DNA of 64,000 nucleotides from Pseudomonadota bacterium (GTDB taxonomy: Bacteria > Pseudomonadota > Gammaproteobacteria > Burkholderiales > JAJZQI01), in assembly GCA_021851875.1 (NCBI GenBank), contig JAJZQI010000011.1, forward strand, positions 39,011-103,010, in the 5' to 3' direction. Of the stretch, positions 8,614 to 16,403 are shown one piece after another. Positions within the stretch are counted from its first letter, which is position 1. Every line of letters begins with the position of its first letter. The notes beneath the pieces were generated by a model. That model was not told the DNA's origin and ran no database searches. It saw nothing but the letters and a program-made list of their open reading frames with translations. A program made the translations under genes and the position numbers.

Positions 8614-9336
8614 ATGATGAAACCGACCGCCTCGCAAGACCCGACCGAAAGCCGTAACGAAAAGCGCACCATCGCTGCAGAAGACATCTATGCGGAGCTG
8701 CGCGAAATGATTCTGAGTTTTGAGCTTTACCCCGGCTCGCGCGTGACCGAAACGCAACTGGCGGACCACTTCAAGGTCAGCCGCACGCCCGTGCGCGAAG
8801 CGCTGCTGCGATTGGAAAACGAAGGGCATCTGACCATCCGCTCGAAACAGGGATGTTTCATTCGCCAGATCGACATGGTGGAACTGTCGCAGTATTACCA
8901 GGTGCGCATGGCCCTGGAAATGGCGGCGGTCGAGGATGCCTGCAACCACATGCGTACCAGCGAACTGGAGCGGTTGCAGGAAAAATGGCTGCCGGAAAAA
9001 CAACCCAAACGCATTTCCGCCAACACCATGGAAGAACGCGACGAATCGTTTCATCTTGCCCTGGCCAAGGGCAGCGGCAATTCAATTCTGGTGAAATACC
9101 TGCGCGACATCAACGACCACATCCGGATCATCCGGCGCGTCGACTTCAACGACCCGGAACGGGTAAAACGCACCTATCGCGACCACAACGCCATCCTCGC
9201 CGCCCTCCTGAACAGGGATGCGGTCAAGGCCCGCAATCTGATCAAAAAGCACATACAAGGCAGCGAGCAGTTTGCGCAAACCCTCACGCTGACCCAGTTG
9301 GCACGCAAAAAATCCTTTGCCAACCGCTTCGAATAG
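8614..9336 (+). CDS. GntR/FCD-family transcriptional regulator
   Basis: A 240-residue regulator. The winged helix occupies roughly residues 20-90 with the recognition region TETQLADHFKVSRTPVREALLRLENEGHL; the C-terminal FCD all-helical ligand domain occupies about 95-225. It is divergent from the Tsx/BMP/BiuH/AtzE operon across a 363-bp region rich in palindromes, so it probably represses that operon and itself and is released by a ureide or pathway intermediate. An ATG at 8617 is an equally possible start (MMKPTASQD). The ligand cannot be read from the sequence. Confidence 0.9.
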   Translation: MMKPTASQDPTESRNEKRTIAAEDIYAELREMILSFELYPGSRVTETQLADHFKVSRTPVREALLRLENEGHLTIRSKQGCFIRQIDMVELSQYYQVRMALEMAAVEDACNHMRTSELERLQEKWLPEKQPKRISANTMEERDESFHLALAKGSGNSILVKYLRDINDHIRIIRRVDFNDPERVKRTYRDHNAILAALLNRDAVKARNLIKKHIQGSEQFAQTLTLTQLARKKSFANRFE

Positions 9337-9497
9337 CCCTCGCCGGCCAACGCACAGCGCCCTCTTCCCCGCATCGCACCCGCCCCCGCTAAGCGAAGAC
9401 GGCCCTTAAGCTGCACGAATCCACTCCACAGCGGGCATTCTGCGGCTAAAATGAACGGGAGAGCAGCACCCGATATTTTTCCCTTTGCGGCGACGAC

Positions 9498-9674
9498 ATG
9501 AAAAAAACCGATCTGTATAAAAACCTTGGACTCAAAATCAACGGCCAGATGAAACAGGCGGCCACCCCCGACCGTTTTGGCAAAAAGAGTACTGCGGGTA
9601 CTGCCGCCGACAAATCGGCCGCCAGGCTGCGTAATCTGTTCGGTCAACTGGCCGAGAACAGCAAAAAGGATTAA
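9498..9674 (+). CDS. Small conserved-looking hypothetical protein (58 aa)
   Basis: The ORF begins MKKTDLYKNLGLKINGQMKQ and ends LFGQLAENSKKD. It is hydrophilic and strongly basic, with no signal or membrane segment. It is 14 bp ahead of the DUF4010 gene in the same orientation and probably co-transcribed. Codon use is like its neighbours (GC-rich third positions). I do not recognise a function; a cytoplasmic nucleic-acid or ribosome-associated role would be compatible with its charge but is speculation. Confidence 0.6.
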   Translation: MKKTDLYKNLGLKINGQMKQAATPDRFGKKSTAGTAADKSAARLRNLFGQLAENSKKD

Positions 9675-9688
9675 GAGAGGCTCGCACC

Positions 9689-10990
9689 ATGTCTTCCGCT
9701 CTGTCACTGCAAAGCCTCTTCACCCAGGACTGGCTGCAATTTATTGTGGTGGCCCTGCTCGGTTTTCTGACTGGCCTGGAACTGCGCGGCTACTTTGCCG
9801 GCAAGGTCGACCACTACACCATCGGCACCAGCCGCACCTACACCTTTATCGCCATCCTTGGCTACGTCTTCGCCACGCTGGACCCGCTCTACCACCTGTA
9901 CCTGGCCGGCATGCTGTTTCTGGCCCTGCTGTTCGGCGTGTTTTATTTTCGCAAACTGCAGGCCGACCAGCACGGCATCCTGCAGCTGCTGATCGGTTTG
10001 CTGGTTTATACCTTCGGCCCGGTGGCGCAGCATTTCCAGCCCTGGTTCCTGCTGCTGCTGTTCGTGGCCATCGTTTTCGTGCTCAATGCCCGCCCACTGG
10101 CCAACCGCATCGTCGAAGGCATCGACCGCAGCGAACTGATGACGCTGACCAAGTTCATCCTGCTGGCCGGCGTGGTGCTGCCGCTGCTGCCGGACACGCA
10201 GTTCTCGCCCTATGTCCCGATCTCGCCCTTCCGCATCTGGCTGGGCGTGGTAGCCATTTCCGGCATTTCCTACAGCGGCTACATTCTCAAGCGCTACATT
10301 TTCCGCGAGCAGGGATACGTGTTGACCGGGCTGGTCGGCGGGCTTTATTCCAGCACCGCCACGACCGTCGTGCTGGCGCGCAAGAGCCGCGAGCATGGTC
10401 GCCAACAGGGCGGCCCGCAGGGGCAACTGGTAGCCGCCATCATTGCCGCCTCGGGCATGATGTATATGCGGCTGTTGCTGCTGGTGCTGATTCTCAAACC
10501 GGGTTTATTGGCGGTTGCCGGCATACCGCTGCTGAGCCTCGGCCTGCTGGTCTTCGCCGTCGCCGGCGTGCTGTCCCGTATCGGCCGCAACAGCCAGACG
10601 GCGCAGGACAATCTCGATCATGGCGGCGCCAACCCCCTGGAACTGGGGGTGGCATTGCTGTTCTCGGTGCTGTTCGTCGCCATGATCAGCCTGACCCACT
10701 TCGTCATCAGCTATTACGGTCAGCAGGGTCTGGCCTTGTTGTCCGTGATTGTCGGTTTCACCGACATCGACCCGTTTGTGCTGTCCTTGCTGAACGGTCA
10801 CTATATCGGCGTGATCGAGCCGCAGCTGGCCGGCGCCGTGCTGATTGCAGCCGGCGCCAACAATATTCTGAAAGGTTTTTACGCGCTGGTGCTGGGCGAA
10901 CGCCGCAGCGGCCTGCGTATTCTGCTGGTGCTGACAGCCATGGGCCTGCTGACGGCCGGCTGGGGCTACCTGATTTTCAATGGCGGCTAA
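9689..10990 (+). CDS. DUF4010/MgtC-like inner-membrane protein
   Basis: A 433-residue polytopic membrane protein with about 12 hydrophobic segments. The N-terminal part (LLGFLTGLELRG and GTSRTYTFIAILGYVFA) is MgtC-like. The C-terminal part matches DUF4010, with the conserved motif GLVGGLYSSTATTVVLARKS and GFTDIDPFVLSLL. The family is uncharacterised; transport or ion homeostasis is a guess from the fold. The start at 9689 follows AGAGAGG. Its 3' end overlaps that of the convergent dacB by 14 bp. Confidence 0.85.
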   Translation: MSSALSLQSLFTQDWLQFIVVALLGFLTGLELRGYFAGKVDHYTIGTSRTYTFIAILGYVFATLDPLYHLYLAGMLFLALLFGVFYFRKLQADQHGILQLLIGLLVYTFGPVAQHFQPWFLLLLFVAIVFVLNARPLANRIVEGIDRSELMTLTKFILLAGVVLPLLPDTQFSPYVPISPFRIWLGVVAISGISYSGYILKRYIFREQGYVLTGLVGGLYSSTATTVVLARKSREHGRQQGGPQGQLVAAIIAASGMMYMRLLLLVLILKPGLLAVAGIPLLSLGLLVFAVAGVLSRIGRNSQTAQDNLDHGGANPLELGVALLFSVLFVAMISLTHFVISYYGQQGLALLSVIVGFTDIDPFVLSLLNGHYIGVIEPQLAGAVLIAAGANNILKGFYALVLGERRSGLRILLVLTAMGLLTAGWGYLIFNGG

Positions 10991-12383
10991 CGCCGCCGTA
11001 TACCCATTCCAGCAGCGTATCCAGCACACCCTTGCCATTGATGGCGCGCGGATCGTTGAGAATGCCGACCACCACCCAACGTTTGCCGTTCTTGTCGAAC
11101 ACGTAGCCTGCCACCGAACGCACGCCCATAATGTACCCGGTCTTGATGTGGGCGTGTCCGGCGATTTCCCCGTCGGTCAGGCGCTTTTTCATGGTGCCGT
11201 CCACCGCCACGATGGGCAGCGACGACTCGAACTCGCTGAACACGGGACTGTGATAGGCCGACAGCAGCAATTTACCGAGCGCCTCGGCGCTGGTCTGCTC
11301 CTGCCGCGACAGCCCGCAGCCGTTATCGAATACCCACACGGCCGGGTCCAGCCCTTTTTTGTTCAACCAGTCCTGCAGCACGGCGCTGGCCGTTTCGCGG
11401 TTGCCGGTCGGCCCCGCCAGTTCAGCGCCGAGCGTCAGAAACACTTGCCGCGCCATGACGTTGTTGCTGAATTTATTGATGTCGCGCACCAGCACGGCCA
11501 GCGGCTCGGACTCATGCTCAGCCAGCACCGTCGCAGTGTCGGGCACGCGCCCCTCGCTCACGCCGCCCTCCAGGCGCCCGCCCAGCTCGCTCCACAGCGT
11601 GCTGATCAGGGCATAGTCGTACAGGCGGTGCGGCAGCAGGCTCAGCGGCAGCTCCTTCGGACCGCAGGAAAGCGGGTACTGCCCCGTCAGACGCACCACC
11701 CAGCGCATCCCCTGCCCATCCACCTCGACATGGATGCCGTCATCCCACTCGCCGCATTCGCCCTGCCCCGGCTGCAGCCGGTTGTCGACGGTCAGCCCCG
11801 GCCAGCCGGGGTCCAGCCGCACATTCACCTTGCCCCCTTGCGGCAGAACGGACAGTCTAAACACATTGAAATTGAGCAGGGCCGCGTCCGGCTCCACGTT
11901 ATACGCGCGGTAACCCTGCCCATCGAAAGCGGCCGAGCCGGCCTGCGGCTCGCTAAACAGACTGTCATCAATCGCCAGCCCGCCGCGAATGCGCTCGATC
12001 CCCTGCAAACGCAGCTGCCGCAGCATCAGCCACACCTCCTCCAGCGCCAGGCGCGGGTCGCCGCTGCCCTGCAGCCACAGGGGACCGTTCAGCACGCCGT
12101 TGCGCACCTCGCCGCCTGCCAGCAGGCGTGTTTTCCAGGTATGCGCCGGCCCCAGCAGATCCAGCGCCGCGTATGTGGTGGAGAGTTTCATGACCGAGGC
12201 CGGCTGCACGGGGGCCTGGGCTCCGTTCTGCAAACGCGGCCGCGGCGCGTCGACCTGCTGCACCCAGACGGACAAATGAGCGGCCGGAATGTTGGCGGCC
12301 CGCAGGGCCTTTTGCACGTCGACCGGCAGGGCGGCCCATGCCGTAGACGCAAAGAACCAGAGCAGAATCAGAAATACGCGCAC
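10977..12383 (-). CDS. dacB: D-alanyl-D-alanine carboxypeptidase/endopeptidase (PBP4 type)
   Basis: A 468-residue peptidase family S13 enzyme trimming peptidoglycan peptide stems in the periplasm. It has a signal peptide (MRVFLILLWFFASTAWA) and the three penicillin-binding motifs: SVMK (Ser63-Lys66), SNN in INKFSNNVMAR near residue 306 and KTG in HIKTGYIMG near residue 412. Length agrees with PBP4. It is divergent from mutL with only 33 bp between starts and convergent with the DUF4010 gene, whose end it overlaps by 14 bp. Confidence 0.95.
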   Translation of the reverse strand: MRVFLILLWFFASTAWAALPVDVQKALRAANIPAAHLSVWVQQVDAPRPRLQNGAQAPVQPASVMKLSTTYAALDLLGPAHTWKTRLLAGGEVRNGVLNGPLWLQGSGDPRLALEEVWLMLRQLRLQGIERIRGGLAIDDSLFSEPQAGSAAFDGQGYRAYNVEPDAALLNFNVFRLSVLPQGGKVNVRLDPGWPGLTVDNRLQPGQGECGEWDDGIHVEVDGQGMRWVVRLTGQYPLSCGPKELPLSLLPHRLYDYALISTLWSELGGRLEGGVSEGRVPDTATVLAEHESEPLAVLVRDINKFSNNVMARQVFLTLGAELAGPTGNRETASAVLQDWLNKKGLDPAVWVFDNGCGLSRQEQTSAEALGKLLLSAYHSPVFSEFESSLPIVAVDGTMKKRLTDGEIAGHAHIKTGYIMGVRSVAGYVFDKNGKRWVVVGILNDPRAINGKGVLDTLLEWVYGGVSRH

Positions 12384-12404
12384 GTTTTATCCTCCCGAGT
12401 CCAT

Positions 12405-12410
12405 TATAAT
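12405..12410 (+). promoter_or_regulatory. -10 box placed for a leaderless mutL transcript
   Basis: TATAAT ends 6 bp before the mutL ATG (12417), so a start site 7 nt downstream would fall on the A of the ATG. There is no Shine-Dalgarno sequence. The arrangement TATAATGG-N4-ATG recurs at wrbA. Confidence 0.45.
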
Positions 12411-12416
12411 GGCGGC

Positions 12417-14222
12417 ATGCCTCACATCCATCCCCTTTCCGACCTGCTCATCAACCAGATTGCCGCTGGCGAGGTGGTCGAGCGCCCCGCATCGGCCCTG
12501 AAAGAGCTGTTGGAAAACAGCCTGGACGCAGGCGCCGGCGCCATCGAAGTGGTGCTGGAGCAGGGCGGCAGCAAAAAGCTGGAAGTGCGCGACAACGGCT
12601 GCGGCATTGCCAAAGACGAACTGCCGCTCGCCGTGGCCCGCCACGCCACCAGCAAGATCGCCACGCTGGACGATCTGGAAGCCGTTGCCAGCATGGGCTT
12701 CCGTGGCGAGGCGCTGGCCAGCATCGCCGCCGTGTCGCGCCTCACCCTCACCAGCCGCGAGCGCGACGCGCGCCACGCCTGGCGCATCCATGTGGAAGAT
12801 GGCCACATCAGCGAAGCCGAACCCGCCGCCTTGCTGGAAGGCACGACGATGTCGGTGACCGACCTGTATTACAATACGCCGGCACGACGCAAATTCCTCA
12901 AAAGCGACAGCACCGAGTTCGGCCACTGCGACGAAATGTTCCGCCGCATCGCCCTGGCACGGGCCGATATCGCCTTTTCCCTCACTCACAACCAGCGCGC
13001 GCAATGGCTGCTGCCGGCCACGCCGGGCAATCCGACCGAGCGTATCGGCCGCATTCTGGGCGAGGAATTCGGTGCCAGCAGCCTGGCCGTGGACGAGCAC
13101 GGTCAGCATATCCGTCTGTGGGGACTGGCGGGTGTGCCGGCTTTGGCCAAAAGCACGCGCGACAACCAGTATTTCTACGTCAACGGCCGCTTCGTGCGCG
13201 ACAAGCTGCTGATGCACGCCATCCGCGAGGCCTACCGCGACATCCTGCACCACGAGCGGCATCCGTCTTTCGTACTGTTTCTGGAAATTCCGCCGGAAAC
13301 GGTGGATGTGAACGTGCACCCGACCAAAATCGAGGTGCGTTTCCGCGACGGCCGCGCAGTGCATCAGTTTGTCCGCCATGCGCTGCAAAAAGCTCTGGCG
13401 CAAAGCAAGGCCGGCGCAAGCGAAGCCGCCGGCAGCCAGGTTGCCCAGCCAGTCTACGCCCCCCCGCCGGTACAGCACAGCATGCCGCTGCAGGCAGCCG
13501 AAGCAACGCCGACCTCCTACGCGCAAACATCACCCTCCGGCTGGACGCCGGTAACAGGCACACGCCCCTTCGGCAACCCGGCTCCGTTCATCCCCAGCGT
13601 CAGCCTGCCGACAGCCCTGCCCGAGGCACCGGCGGACAACCCGCCGCTCGGCTTTGCCCTGGGCCAGCTCGCCGGCGTCTACATCCTGGCGCAGAACGAC
13701 AAGGGCCTGGTGGTGGTGGACATGCATGCCGCCCATGAGCGCATCACCTATGAGCGGCTGAAAACCGCCTGGGACAACCGCGCGCTCACCTCGCAACCGC
13801 TGCTGATCCCGCATACCTTCAGCGCCGGTCCGGTGGACGTGGCCACCGCCGAGGAACATGCCACCACGCTGCAGGAAATCGGCTTCGACATCACCCCGCT
13901 GTCGCCCACCACCCTCGCGGTGCGGGCTGTGCCCTCGCTGCTGGCCAAGGCCGACATTCCCGTGCTGGCCAAAGCCTTGTTGCAGGATATACGCGAATAC
14001 GGCGCCAGCGCGGTGCTCACCGGCCAGCGCAATGAAGTGCTGGCAACACTGGCCTGTCATGGCTCGGTGCGCGCCAACCGCCAGCTCACGCTGCCGGAAA
14101 TGAACGCCCTGTTGCGCGACATGGAAGCCACCGAGCGCTCGGGCCAGTGCAATCACGGCCGCCCCACCTGGTTTGCCCTGTCCATGAACGATCTGGACAA
14201 ACTGTTCATGCGCGGACAATGA
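12417..14222 (+). CDS. mutL: DNA mismatch repair protein MutL
   Basis: A 601-residue mismatch repair ATPase. N-terminal GHKL motifs are clear: [25 protein letters not shown] and [10 protein letters not shown]. The linker (about residues 335-410) is Pro/Ala-rich. The C-terminal dimerisation domain carries [12 protein letters not shown], which fits the D-x-H-A-x2-E-x4-E metal-binding pattern of endonuclease-type MutL, plus CNHGRPT near the end, so it probably has nicking activity. The start [24 protein letters not shown] is the family N-terminus; a longer upstream frame only overlaps dacB antisense. Its stop overlaps the miaA start (ATGA). Confidence 0.97.
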   Translation: MPHIHPLSDLLINQIAAGEVVERPASALKELLENSLDAGAGAIEVVLEQGGSKKLEVRDNGCGIAKDELPLAVARHATSKIATLDDLEAVASMGFRGEALASIAAVSRLTLTSRERDARHAWRIHVEDGHISEAEPAALLEGTTMSVTDLYYNTPARRKFLKSDSTEFGHCDEMFRRIALARADIAFSLTHNQRAQWLLPATPGNPTERIGRILGEEFGASSLAVDEHGQHIRLWGLAGVPALAKSTRDNQYFYVNGRFVRDKLLMHAIREAYRDILHHERHPSFVLFLEIPPETVDVNVHPTKIEVRFRDGRAVHQFVRHALQKALAQSKAGASEAAGSQVAQPVYAPPPVQHSMPLQAAEATPTSYAQTSPSGWTPVTGTRPFGNPAPFIPSVSLPTALPEAPADNPPLGFALGQLAGVYILAQNDKGLVVVDMHAAHERITYERLKTAWDNRALTSQPLLIPHTFSAGPVDVATAEEHATTLQEIGFDITPLSPTTLAVRAVPSLLAKADIPVLAKALLQDIREYGASAVLTGQRNEVLATLACHGSVRANRQLTLPEMNALLRDMEATERSGQCNHGRPTWFALSMNDLDKLFMRGQ

Positions 14223-15163
14223 AACAACACCCTCCGGCCATCTTCCTCATGGGTCCCACCGCCAGCGGCAAAACCGCCGCTGCGGTGGAGCTGGTGCAGC
14301 ACCTGCCGGTGGAAATCATCAGCGTCGATTCGGCGCTGGTCTACCGCGGCATGGACATCGGCACGGCCAAACCCGATGCGGCCACACTGGCCGTCGCGCC
14401 GCACCACCTGATCGACCTGCGCGACCCGCCGAACGCCTACTCCGCGGCCGATTTTCACGACGACGCACTGGCGCTGATGCAGGACATCCGCGCGCGCGGC
14501 AACATCCCGCTGCTGGCTGGCGGCACCATGCTGTATTTCAAGGCGTTGAAAGAAGGGTTGTCGGATTTGCCTGCAGCAGACCCTGAGTTGCGTGCGGAAC
14601 TCGAAGAAGAAGCCGCACGGCTCGGCTGGCCGGCGCTGCATGCGCGGCTGGCGCAGCTTGACCCGGAGACGGCCGCCCGCCTCAAGCCCAACGATTCGCA
14701 ACGCATCCAGCGGGCGCTGGAAGTGTGCCTGGCCGCCGGCGAAGCCATGTCCGCCCAGCTCAAACGGCAGGCGGCCCGGCCGCTGCCGTGGAACGTGCTG
14801 CCGCTCGCCCTGGTGCCGTCCGACCGCAGCGTGTTGCACCAGCGCATCGCCGAACGCTTCGACAGCATGTTGCAGCAGGGCATCATCGAAGAGCTGGCGC
14901 AACTGCGACGGCAATACCCCGAACTGAGCCTCAACACCCCCTCCATGCGGGCTGTCGGTTACCGGCAAAGCTGGGAATACCTGGACGGACAATACGACCG
15001 CACCGCCCTGCGCGACAAAGGCATCGCCGCCACCCGGCAACTGGCCAAACGGCAGCTCACCTGGCTGCGCAGCATGCCGGAAAACACCCGGCTCGACTGT
15101 TTGCAGCCGCAACTCGCCGGGGCCGTGTTAAATCACTGTCAGCGCTGGATCAATCAGTTATAA
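14219..15163 (+). CDS. miaA: tRNA dimethylallyltransferase MiaA
   Basis: A 314-residue enzyme that adds dimethylallyl to A37 of tRNAs reading UNN codons. The P-loop GPTASGKT is at about residues 11-18, followed by [18 protein letters not shown] and the [13 protein letters not shown] core. It overlaps mutL by 4 bp. In many proteobacteria hfq follows miaA; here a CaCA-type exchanger gene follows instead. Confidence 0.97.
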   Translation: MKQHPPAIFLMGPTASGKTAAAVELVQHLPVEIISVDSALVYRGMDIGTAKPDAATLAVAPHHLIDLRDPPNAYSAADFHDDALALMQDIRARGNIPLLAGGTMLYFKALKEGLSDLPAADPELRAELEEEAARLGWPALHARLAQLDPETAARLKPNDSQRIQRALEVCLAAGEAMSAQLKRQAARPLPWNVLPLALVPSDRSVLHQRIAERFDSMLQQGIIEELAQLRRQYPELSLNTPSMRAVGYRQSWEYLDGQYDRTALRDKGIAATRQLAKRQLTWLRSMPENTRLDCLQPQLAGAVLNHCQRWINQL

Positions 15164-15164
15164 T
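15159..15164 (+). promoter_or_regulatory. -10 box for the exchanger gene
   Basis: TATAAT spanning the miaA stop codon, 55 bp before the GTG start of the downstream gene. The -35 region at 17-bp spacing is weak. Confidence 0.4.
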
Positions 15165-15219
15165 CGCCGCACGAGTAAATTCAGGCCAAACAACTATTCT
15201 CTTAAGGGGGAGACGCACC

Positions 15220-16221
15220 GTGGAATACGCTCACATCCTGCTGATGCTGATCATCATCCTGATTGCAGCGGAAGTCTTTACCAACGCGCTGGAACATCTG
15301 GGCGAAAAGCTGCATATTTCCGAGGGCGTCACCGGCTCCCTGTTTGCCGCGGTCGGCACGGCCATGCCGGAAACGCTGGTGCCGCTGCTGGCGATTTTCG
15401 GCGGTACGGCCAATGCCAAGGTCAACGAGGAAATCGGTGTCGGTGCGATCCTTGGCGCGCCGCTGATGCTGTCCACCCTGTCGCTCTTTCTGATGGCACT
15501 GGCAGTAGTGGGTAAACGCGGCATAAGCGGCCATCTGCAGCCGGAACACACCGGCCTGACACGTGACCTGAGTTTCTTTCTCATGGCCTTCGGGCTGTCC
15601 TGCGTGGCCCTGTTCGTGCCGCATACCAACCCGGCTATGCGCATGGCCTTGGCGGCCGGCATGGTGCTGATCTATTTCGTCTATATCATGCTCACCCTGC
15701 GTGCCTCGGCCAAACTGGTGGAAGACGGCCATGCCACCGAAGCGGAAGAAAAAATGTTCCTTGCCCGCATCGGTCTGCCGGAGAACATGCTGACCATTCT
15801 GATCCAGATCGGTCTGGGTCTGGGCCTGCTGATTTTCGGCGCCAAGGGTTTCATCCATGATGTGGAAATCCTCTCGCCGCAACTGGGCATTTCCGCCCTG
15901 GTGCTGTCGCTGATGATCGTGCCGGTGGCCACCGAGCTGCCGGAAAAGGTCAACAGCATCCTGTGGATTCGCAAGCACAAGGACACGCTGGCATTCGGCA
16001 ACATCACCGGCGCCATGGTCTTCCAGGGCACCCTGCTGCCGGCCATCGGCGTCATGCTCACCCCCTGGGAGCCGCAGCGCGAAGTACTGGCCGGCGTAGT
16101 GATCACGCTCATTGCCGCCGGCTGGATGCGCCTGCTGGCGATGCGCGGCCAACTGCGCGTGTGGCACCTGTTCGTCAACGGCGCCTTGTACGCCACATAT
16201 CTTGCCATCGCCTTGGCCTGA
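15220..16221 (+). CDS. CaCA-superfamily sodium/calcium exchanger-like protein
   Basis: A 333-residue membrane protein with 10-11 hydrophobic segments and the two inverted alpha repeats of cation exchangers: AAVGTAMPETLVPLLAIFGG near residue 45 and IVPVATELPEKVNSILW near residue 235, each with the conserved Pro-Glu pair. A charged loop lies between. I choose the GTG at 15220 because AAGGGGGAG precedes it; the first in-frame ATG is nine codons in and would cut the first helix. The transported ion is unknown. A 10-bp hairpin follows at 16231-16256. Confidence 0.87.
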   Translation: MEYAHILLMLIIILIAAEVFTNALEHLGEKLHISEGVTGSLFAAVGTAMPETLVPLLAIFGGTANAKVNEEIGVGAILGAPLMLSTLSLFLMALAVVGKRGISGHLQPEHTGLTRDLSFFLMAFGLSCVALFVPHTNPAMRMALAAGMVLIYFVYIMLTLRASAKLVEDGHATEAEEKMFLARIGLPENMLTILIQIGLGLGLLIFGAKGFIHDVEILSPQLGISALVLSLMIVPVATELPEKVNSILWIRKHKDTLAFGNITGAMVFQGTLLPAIGVMLTPWEPQREVLAGVVITLIAAGWMRLLAMRGQLRVWHLFVNGALYATYLAIALA

Positions 16222-16230
16222 TAGAAGAAC

Positions 16231-16256
16231 GGGCGCACGCGCAACAGCGTGCGCCC
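16231..16256 (+). terminator. Hairpin after the exchanger gene
   Basis: Perfect 10-bp GC-rich stem GGGCGCACGC/GCGTGCGCCC with a 6-nt loop, starting 9 bp after the stop. No T-run follows, so termination may be weak or Rho-assisted. Confidence 0.5.
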
Positions 16257-16403
16257 ACTCCCTCCCTCGCACCCGCATGCAGTTCTGGCGCATCCACTGT
16301 CCGGATTTGCTTTCGGCGCAGCCGCACTCCATACTTAAACCGGCTTAATCCCTAGCACAGCAGAACGCTGGCAAATACAAGCCGTATCAGGATACCTGGA
16401 CGC

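Noticed and set aside
10980..12416. Long in-frame extension upstream of MutL
   Set aside because: Antisense to dacB; MutL's conserved N-terminus begins at 12417.
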